Positions 55,870 to 64,000 of a DNA stretch of 64,000 nt are shown one piece after another. Where the stretch lies: NCBI GenBank assembly GCA_019009955.1, contig CM032228.1, positions 129,171,501 through 129,235,500 of the forward strand, given 5' to 3'. The notes beneath the pieces are model-generated. The model saw nothing but the letters and a program-made list of their open reading frames with translations, was not told the DNA's origin and made no database searches. The DNA is from Riptortus pedestris. Its lineage: Eukaryota; Arthropoda; Insecta; Hemiptera; Alydidae. Within the stretch, counting starts at the first letter, position 1; each line of letters starts with the position of its first letter. The position numbers and the translations under genes are program-made.

Positions 55870-57152
55870 GTAACCTCTGTCTGTACATTGATTTTTTCGC
55901 GAAATTTCACGATAACTTTTCGTTTCACATATCATAGTCACCATAACTGCATTTTGTTTCTTTCGTGTCTGTTTGTTTATTTGTTTGTTTGTTTGTTACC
56001 TTTTCACGCATAAACGGCTGAACCGAATTTTATGAAACTTGGTATGTATATTACTAATAACCCAACTTAGACTTTAGGCTATATTAATATTCTCAGAGAC
56101 GAACAGGAGTGGGGGTTTTAAGGGAGGTCTGAAATTAAAAATAGCGATATTTCGTTTCCTATTGGTTTTTTGGCAAATATGCACATAACAAATGTTGTTT
56201 ATTTTGTTATTTAGAGTAACTTTTATTATATGCACTTTTGCCGTATACGGAAGTATAAATGAGTTATAGCTAAAAATAATATCGGGAGTCCACAATTTTA
56301 TTTGGCACAAAAGACTCAACCGAACTAAACCAAACTCGCTATGTGAATTAATACTAACGATTTCCTTATAATAAGTCATGCTAACATTTCTAGGGATGGG
56401 CAGGAGTGGGGGTTATAAGGGAGGCCTGAAATTAAAAATAGTGATATTTCGTTTCCTATTGGGGTTTCGGCAAATATGCACATAACAAAAGTTGTTTATT
56501 TTGTTATTTAGAGAAACTTTTGTTATATTCACTTTTGTCGTATATCTAAGTATAAATGAGTTATACGTTCAAAACTACTGTGGAAGGCAACAATTTTATT
56601 TGGCACAAAAGACTCAACCTTACTAACTAAAACACTCGGTATGTGTATTAGCACTAACGCCTTCCTTATAATAAGCCATACTAACATTTCTAGGAACGGG
56701 CAGGAGTGGGGGTTATAAGGGAGGCCTGAAATTAAAAATAGTGATATTTCGTTTTCTATTGGGGTTTCGGCAAATATGCACATAAAAAAGTTGTTTACTT
56801 TGTTATTTAGAGAAATTTGCTCAACTATTCTTTTCAATATGAACTCCCAGGTACCTCACCTAGAAAAATTAATTCAAATGTATGTTAATATTTTGTCCTT
56901 AATAATTCAAATCTATCTAATAAAAATCTATGCATAATGCACAGGAGACGGGAAATATGACAATATGCAGGACAGTGAAGTCTTACATAAAAAAATAATT
57001 TTATTATTAACAAATGCCAACAACGGGTACTAACCCTAAACACTGGAACGGGTAAATGTCAAAATATTGTGCAAAGTAAAGCCTTGCCAAAAATATACCA
57101 TCACCATTCAGCCTCAAATGAATTCCCGAGCAAAGCCGGGTATCTGAGCTAG
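55863..57152 (+). mobile_element. Non-autonomous Helitron (copy 4), mosaic
   Basis: It starts TATAAAATTGTAACCTCTGT after a TA tract and ends CCCGAGCAAAGCCGGGTATC TGAGCTAG. The first ~640 bp are nearly identical to the left part of copy 2 (including the rare form AAATGTTGTTTATTTTG), and from about 56500 it is nearly identical to the right part of copy 3. It has three internal units (about 56098, 56394 and 56693). Open frames at 56074-56379 and 56529-56837 mirror those of copies 2 and 3 and are not genes. Confidence 0.82.
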
Positions 57153-58444
57153 TATATATATATATTGTTCTAATGGTGTAATCTTGTAATGTAACAGCCA
57201 GATCTCAAGATCGAAATTTTGTTAAACATCTACATGGGGTATCCAACGTAACCCATGGGAAGGAGGGTCATCATTGTATTAATTGTTATAATAGTAATTT
57301 AGATTTGTACTATATTGGAGGTTTATTAAAAGCTGGATAAAGCTTTTTATTTTCTCCAAAATAAAAAAATTAAATTTATATACAGAAAGACATTATTTAA
57401 ATTATGTAATCATATTGTTTTTACTTCTTATCTAAAACCTCACTAAGGACATGTTAGTTAAGCAGACTGGAGGTTAAATTAATAGTATAGCTTCTATAGT
57501 TTACTCATACTGGCCAATCCCAAGTATTAATCAGCTTATGTATGGCATGGGGTTTCTTACAGTCCTGGCTTACATCGAATTTTCTCTACTCTTTTTATGG
57601 AGCTTTTTTTTTTTAACATGATAGTTTGAGGCATCAAGAAACCACTGCATATCTCAGGGACCTCAATCCTTTTCTAGTACTTCTGAATGGAAATCTGAGT
57701 TTCCTATTCACCAGGATAACTACAAAGTTAGCTTGTAGATACAAAATTCATATTATATATGTTGTGTTCTAATTTAATGTTTTATGAATAGCTATTCTTG
57801 TGCTAACTAAAATTATGACTTATTTGTAAAAGTACTAATTTTTGTAAAAGTTATTATTTAGTTGGTTAAATTAGAGTAGAAGATTGCTAAAAATGTCTAG
57901 AGTGGAACTCCTAGGGTCAGGGCAGACTGAGACAGTGGGTAGACAATCAATGGTAAAGGAGGTGTGGTAAGGAGCTTAGAACAGATCAGGAGTCTAGAGA
58001 AAACTTACAAGAGAGAAGATGGGTAGCAGGACTTCTGGGCAGTCCTTTCTCTAATGTAAGACAACCCAGGGCAACTTTTATCAGTTATAAGTTTACCAAT
58101 AAATTGAAATAACCTTGAATTTTGAATATTAAAATAGATGTAATTGATTTCTACTCTCAATTTCATCTCTCATCAAATGTAAAAACTTATATATAATACC
58201 ATTAATCGTAATGTACCTAATTCATCATTTACGATATAAAAAAATCATGGGAGCCATTAACTCGGCCTGCACTGTGTGTATGTATCCACATATTCATTTA
58301 GCAATTCAATTTCTTTAGTAATTAAAATAATGTTAATTGTCTAATTTTTCTTTTAGCATTACCGACATATATTTAATAAAGTTTTCATCAATGTTAAATG
58401 ATATATTTCTATGATTCTCATTTTTAAATTGACATAACTAATAA

Positions 58445-58486
<42 letters not shown>

Positions 58487-59520
58487 TTATCTACACAACA
58501 TTTTATAATACTTGAAGACATTTTCTGCCTTACATTATTTCCTTTTACTACAATGACAGTTACAAAAATTCAAGTGTATGATTAAAAACTTAAATTTAAT
58601 TGGATTTCATTTGCCAGCTGTGGACAACAGAGGGATAAATATTAGATTGCATCAATTAATAATAAAATATAAACTACATAAATATAGAACCAAATTTTAA
58701 TCTTTTTTGCCTACAAAATATCATTATATGAAAGAAAAAAATTGTGTGATTTGTGTAGATAAATATTAAAATATTGATTTACTTACAAAAATTAATGTAG
58801 TCGAAATATTAAAAATAAAAAAACAGCCGTTATAACTTTGAATGAAGTATTGATTACTCAGCAGCCACTTGAACTTGAAGACTAATGGATAGAGAGGGTC
58901 GATGACGCCCTCAGTGAGCGGGTTGGCCTATTCACACAAAGAAAATTACCTACTAATTTCTGGGAATTTCGAATGAGATTAAGAAGTATTGAAACTAACA
59001 GGTCTATTCCAACTTGCTCTTCACTTACATGACAGTCCTAGGAGACCTCCTATGCAGATCTGCAGTGTAACATGCGCAGGAGTTCATGAGTTTGCGCCGA
59101 CCTCTGCAGTCGGGAAGGTTTTAATATAACGAAGATTTGGTGTCAATTGAATCTTAATGTTTTTTTACTTTGCAAACAGAATGACGACAAAGTTGAAAAT
59201 GTTGCCAAAACGAATATGATTAAGAAAAATCTTTCATTAAAACAGCACTTTTAAAAGTCATGTAATATTACTAATAAGTCATTTTAGAAAGTAGTGAAAG
59301 TATTATTAAAGTTTATGTGTCAATATACACATTTTTAGGATTATACCATATCCTTTTAAATTAAATAGGCAATTGAAGTTGATTAGTGCGGAAAAAATCC
59401 TTTAAGCTTCTACAAAACCCGTATAGTAAATCAATTTTATTAATGGTATTTTGTAGTTTTCAATCTTCAGTAAACCCCACTTCCCTACGCATTTCACATA
59501 ACCAATAAGCCAATATATCG
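57153..59520. other. No gene confirmed; possible GC-richer first exon near 59030-59110
   Basis: Mostly AT-rich with a TA tract at 58449-58481. At 59030-59110 the sequence is GC-richer and on the minus strand ends in a strong donor (TGTCAT then GTAAGT at about 59029), as a first exon of a minus-strand gene might. There is no supporting reading frame. Confidence 0.25.
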
Positions 59521-59526
59521 GGAGTG

Positions 59527-59920
59527 ATAGCAGATTTTTCTTAAGGGAAATCAGCTATCGAGGTAGTACTCATGACGAGATTTTCGAAAAATTTCCTTAA
59601 GTCTCCATCGATCCTACCTTGGGGATAACGAAAATTATATGTATTTATTAGTCTATTACCCCTCTAGCGGTCGCAATTTTTATCTTATCGTTACCAAACT
59701 CCATAAGTTCATAGTCATTAATGGGTAAAATTCGACCATGGTCGGAAGGGGGGGTTTAAGAGTAGGGGAATTCGAAAGTTCAAAATATCTCCGTTATTAT
59801 ATGATGGTTATAGGATTGTTATAAATGTTACAGAATCAATCTTATTAAGCTATTCATGCTCTACAATTGTTGTTCTAGACATTATTTCGTAGCTTAAATA
59901 TTAAGCGTGTTATTTGTAAT
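59527..59920 (-). repeat. HINE-like repeat, 5'-truncated
   Basis: It opens with the family 3' end (TAGCAGATTTTTCTTAAGGG) and reaches ATATTAAGCGTGTTATTTG. It is more diverged than its neighbours and has no TA microsatellite. Confidence 0.6.
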
Positions 59921-59970
59921 TTCTTGATTTCTACGTTTGGTAAACCGAATCCTTATCGGATTTTAATAAA

Positions 59971-60427
59971 GTCCGTCACGCAGGGGCTGCGTAAACTAAG
60001 CAGATTTCCCACGTGAAGTTTTACAATAGAGAAATCTGCCTAGTAATAACCTATTCTCACGAGGACGAATAGTTAGTGAAACGGCCACACTAGCGCTAGT
60101 GCGCTCGGCGGAAACTCCCAAACATAGCCAACCACACTCACAATACAAATCCAAATATCTCGGTTAATATTAAAGATACAGAATAAATGTATAGAACAAT
60201 ATTTATAGTAAATTTAATTTGCAATAAGATTGGTTCTATACACCTTTTTGATCCGACGTATGGTAACGGAGATATTTCGAATTTTCGAAAATCCCCCCTC
60301 TAAACCGCCCCTCCCACTGGTTCGATTTTAGCCATTAACGAACTTGATCTTCCTTTTTACATAAAACGATTAAATTCCGAGTTTGGTAACGATCAAACAA
60401 AAATTGCGATCGCTAGAGCGTTAACAG

Positions 60428-60507
<80 letters not shown>

Positions 60508-61923
60508 GCTGATGTTTTCGACCAGGTTGTATTTATATGAGGTGTGTAGTTCTTTTCGGAGCTTTGGTCAATGTTGGTGAAATGAATCTTAGTTTATGCC
60601 AATATTTCGAGATTTTTTATTTCTCTTCCTCAGGGCTGTAAAATTACATATACTACATATAATATTGCACATTGGTGTTATACATTGTTATAAAAGGGTG
60701 TGTTTTTCCTTATTATTGCTTACAAGACTAAATATGTTCATAGACTAGTATACATTATTATTGCACTATGACTAGGGTTTATAGTAACCTTCCTTGTTTT
60801 GTTTACATAGCAGGGTCACAGCCTTTTGTATGTTTTATATTATTTCAGTATGGTGTAATTTGTTTGTTAAAACTATATTATAATTGTTGTACATTGGTTC
60901 TTATATTATTTTACTCACCATGGTTATACTGTACACTATTTTAATTATTGCTATTGTTAAATACTATCAATTGCCACTATACCACTATGTTATTGCATAC
61001 TTATATTATTTTACAGTACATTAACTATGCACAATTAACACCACATTGTCATGTTATTTTAATACCATTATAATTATTGTTGTGTTATAAAGTTATTTCT
61101 ATGTTGTATTTATGTTGCTATTTTTATTCTTATATATATATATATCAACCATTCCTGTGTGTTATTAAAATCATTGTTATGCCTATATTAAGCTATTCTT
61201 GTGTTGCATTATTATATTATTCTATATGTATCTACAGTATTATTATTCTATTATCTGTATTTACAGTATTATTATTCTAGGTGTTTCTACAGTATATTAT
61301 TCTATTATGTATCTACAAACAGTATATATTCTAATGTTAACAGTTAATGCTGTTTGTAGTTATATTTTTATTAGAGCCACCTTCTTGATGTATTACATCT
61401 ATTAGAATTATAATACTGTTACAGTTGTTATAGTGTTATATACTAATATCTAATATAAATATATATATATACTGTATATATATACTATATAACACATACA
61501 CATTTATAATAATAATGAATGGGTAATATATATAATGTGGTGTTATGGGTTGTTCGAGTGTTATGTATGTGAATATGTGTTATGTATGGATATGAAAATT
61601 GTATAGTGTTGAGGTGTATTTAGGTATTATGTTGCAGTATATGGTGCTGAGTTTGTCATGTCTGTCTTTTTGTTGCATGTGTTTTTGTGTTGACATGTTT
61701 AAGGAAATGCTATACATAGAACACAAAAACACATGCAACATAAATACAGACATAGACAAACTCAGCACCATATACTGCAACATAATACCTTAAATTACAC
61801 CTCAACACTATAACAATATCATATCCATACATAACATGACAATGATTCACATACATAACACTCGAACAACCCATACACCACATTATATATAATACCCATA
61901 TCATTATTATTATAAAATGTGTA

Positions 61924-61954
<31 letters not shown>

Positions 61955-63024
61955 ATATATTTATATATATATTATTTAATATATTAACACTAGTGTAACA
62001 ACTAAACATTTTATAATTTAATAGATGTAATACATCAAGAAGGTCTCTAATAAAAAAATATAACTACAAACAGCAATACATAACTGTAACATAATAGATA
62101 TAATAATACTGTAGTTACATAATAGAATAATAATACTGTAGAAACACAATAGAATAATAATACTGTAAATACATAATAGAATATAATACTGTAGATACAT
62201 AATAGAATAATAATGTAATGCAACACTCAAGAATAGCTTTAATATAGGCATAACAATGATTTTAATACACCACAGGAATGGTTGTTATAATATAATAAAT
62301 ATAAGGAATAAAAATAGCAACATAAATACAACATAGAAATAACTTTAACATAACACAACAATAATTATAATTTAAAATAACATGACCAATGATTGTAATA
62401 GTGCATAGCAATAATTACTGTAAATAATATAAGTTGCAATAGACATAGTGGTAAGTGGCAATACATAGATTTAACAATAAACCCATAGCAATAATTAAAA
62501 TAGTGTACAGATAAAATTGTAAAAATAATATCAGTACAACAATTATATATATAGTTTAACAAACAAATACACCATACTATAATATATAAAACATACATAA
62601 AGGCTGTGATCCCTGCTATGTAAACAAAACAAGGAAGGTTACTATAACCTAGTCATAGTGCATAATAATGTATACTAGTCTATGAACATAAAGTCTTGGT
62701 AAGCAATAATAAGGAAAACACACCCTTTTATAACAATGAATGTGCAATAGTATAATGTTAGTATATGTAATTTTACAGCCCTGAGGAAGAGAAAATAAAA
62801 ATCTCGAAATATTGGCATAAACTAAGATTCATTTCACCAACATTGACCAAAGCTCCGAAAAGAACTACACACCTCATATATATATATATATATATATAAT
62901 TTTGAACGGACCTCATTTTCGTCATCTCCTGGGTAGGATCGATGGACATTTGAAGAAATTTTTCGAAACTCGCGTCATGAGTACGACCTCAATAGCTGAT
63001 TTCCCTTAAGGGAAATCTGCTAAA
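59971..63024 (+). mobile_element. HINE-like repeat, short (A) subtype, split by a palindrome
   Basis: It starts GTCCGTCACGCAGGGGCTGC, has the A-type hairpin at its 5' end (GCAGATTTCCC against GAAATCTGCC) and a GC-richer segment, and reaches its TA microsatellite at 60432. The 2.4-kb palindrome lies inside this tract (60504-62876). The copy resumes with TATATAATTTTGAACGGACC and ends in an intact stem-loop and TGCTAAAA. Confidence 0.8.
60504..62876. mobile_element. 2.4-kb foldback (palindromic) insertion
   Basis: Two arms of about 1.16 kb (60535-61691 and 61720-62880) are inverted copies around a ~28-base centre (61692-61719). Matching ends are GAGGTGTGTAGTTCTTTTCG at the left and its complement at the right. 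Inner landmarks mirror too, such as GTTTACATAGCAGGGTCACAG on the left against CTGTGATCCCTGCTATGTAA on the right. The arms differ by scattered substitutions and indels (for example GGGTCACAG against GGATCACAG), so the structure is not a cloning or sequencing fold-back. The arms are non-coding and T-rich/A-rich, with short TCTACAGTATTATTATTCTA repeats. About 30 bases at the left edge (TTGTGCTGATGTTTTCGACC) have no mirror. Small open frames inside are by-products. Confidence 0.85.
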
Positions 63025-63031
63025 AGAAAAA

Positions 63032-63432
63032 GTCCGTCACGCAAGGGCTGCGTAAACTAAGCAGATTTCTCGCGTGAAGTTTAACAATAGATAAATCTAC
63101 ATACCGGAAACACAACACCACTGTGAATATTAAGTAAATAAATACAAACGATAATAAGAAACCTCCCGGCGGAGAGCATCTGAAATGTAAACAAACCGTT
63201 TTGCCAACTTCTTACCGGAAAGAAAAACAATTACTGTGATATATCTGAGTATAACGTATTGATTTGATTGAAAACTATTTACTATATCTAGTATTGTAAT
63301 TTATTATGAATCAGAATAGTTTTTATCTCAATCAATCAAATTTAAGTAGTCCAAAAACTTAAGAGGGGGGAAGGGGTCACCAGAACATATTGGCATGTAT
63401 CTCGTATAATAAATGGCTCTTGAAAAAAAAAC
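63032..63432 (+). mobile_element. HINE-like repeat, long (B) subtype, 3'-truncated
   Basis: It starts GTCCGTCACGCAAGGGCTGC only seven bases after the end of the preceding copy, and follows the B-type sequence to ATAATAAATGGCTCTTG, where it stops at an A-run. Confidence 0.65.
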
Positions 63433-63504
63433 GGATTTAATACATATATAATTCAAATGAAAAACGTTTTGCTTAGTAAAATAAAACTTAAATCTTACAA
63501 AAAG

Positions 63505-64000
63505 ACCCGGAAAAAAGTATTTGCACACCACACTTTTTCATCATTTTTTTAAATTTACTATTTTTTATGTAGTCCTTTAGTGAACAATACCACTTGTAAA
63601 TGTCTAGGCGTTGATTTTACAAGGTTTTAAATTAAATCTGGATTGATTTGTTCCCATTCTCATAGAAAAGGATTCTTGAGGTGGTGCATTCTAGCTACGT
63701 GGTGTTTGGGAACATTTTTGTCTAACGTGTGGCAATAATTTTCAATTATATTCAAGTCTGGTGACTGTGGAGAGTTTTAAAGTCGTTGACGAACATTAAA
63801 TATCAACCATTTTTTATTTTTATTGGCTGTATTCTTTAGTTTCATTGACTGCATGTTTCGGATCATTGTTCTTCTGGAATTAACTGATGCTGGACTCCAA
63901 ATTTAGCTGCACTTGCTAAGAGATTGCCCCGCAAAATCTTTACATAACCTTCTGCATTTAAAATACCTTTAATAGGTGCTAGATTTCCATCCCCATTATA
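63505..64000 (-). pseudogene. Tc1-like transposase relic, runs off the window
   Basis: On the minus strand near 63860-63890 a frame reads FQKNNDPKHAVNETKEY, the Tc1 block with the second catalytic aspartate (NDPKHT-like). Downstream, HSHQTRI near 63760 corresponds to the SPDLNPIE block and has lost its glutamate. Stops interrupt it. The right-hand part of the element is outside the window. A TIR-like GTGTGGTGTGCAAATACTTT is seen in reverse near 63510-63535. Confidence 0.65.

Noticed and set aside
60600..60660. Hammerhead-ribozyme-like core (CTGAGGA, short stem, GAAA) on the minus strand, mirrored at about 62779-62815
   Set aside because: The CUGANGA and GAAA boxes and a 4-bp stem II are present, and an AUA could serve as cleavage triplet, but there is an extra base at stem II and the flanks cannot form stem I. 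Not reported as a ribozyme.
61077..62598. Cluster of 60-100 codon frames on both strands
   Set aside because: All lie in the arms of the palindrome, are low-complexity (Tyr/Ile/Cys-rich) and appear as mirror pairs.

Overview
The window looks like AT-rich, intron-rich animal nuclear DNA, most likely from an arthropod. The evidence is a BEL/Pao retroelement, mariner, Tc1 and PIF/Harbinger elements, an R2-type LINE relic, non-autonomous Helitrons, and a spliced Ly6-type gene with arthropod-like architecture. There is no operon structure, CRISPR array or bacterial gene. I cannot name the species. Most of the window is transposable-element sequence of several ages, with nested insertions.

Layout. 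1-5.4 kb: fragments and copies of a ~1-kb repeat, here called HINE-like (Helentron/DINE-1-like architecture), an old Helitron relic, and a likely 3'-terminal exon with a SAP domain (2901-3023). 6.9-14.8 kb: a complete BEL/Pao LTR retrotransposon on the minus strand. 15.7-16.5 kb: an internally deleted PIF/Harbinger element. 16.7-24.5 kb: several HINE-like copies and a dead mariner. 24.5-32.9 kb: mostly featureless AT-rich DNA with a LINE relic, a SINE and one miRNA-sized hairpin. 32.9-34.8 kb: a HINE-like copy with a Helitron inserted in its TA microsatellite. 35.6-43.8 kb: a small minus-strand gene of at least four coding exons that encodes a GPI-anchored Ly6/uPAR three-finger protein. Its introns hold a copia relic, a solo LTR and SINEs. 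44.6-45.8 kb: a HINE-like copy split by a Tc1-type deletion derivative. 46.2-49.2 kb: two head-to-tail Helitrons. 54.6-55.1 kb: an R2-type LINE relic. 55.9-57.2 kb: a fourth Helitron, mosaic of the two at 46-49 kb. 59.5-63.4 kb: a cluster of HINE-like copies, one of which carries a 2.4-kb near-perfect palindrome inside its TA microsatellite. 63.5-64 kb: a Tc1-like transposase relic running off the window.

The only well-supported host genes are the Ly6 gene and the SAP-domain terminal exon. The Ly6 gene was assembled by eye from splice sites, matching phases and the cysteine pattern. It has two candidate second exons of compatible phase, both encoding signal-peptide sequence.

The most unusual structures are the 2.4-kb palindrome, the alternative signal-peptide exons, the Helitron mosaic, the in-frame TGA between BEL gag and pol, and the repeated use of (TA)n tracts inside HINE-like copies as landing sites for other elements. 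I do not claim a new biological system; these are the best leads.
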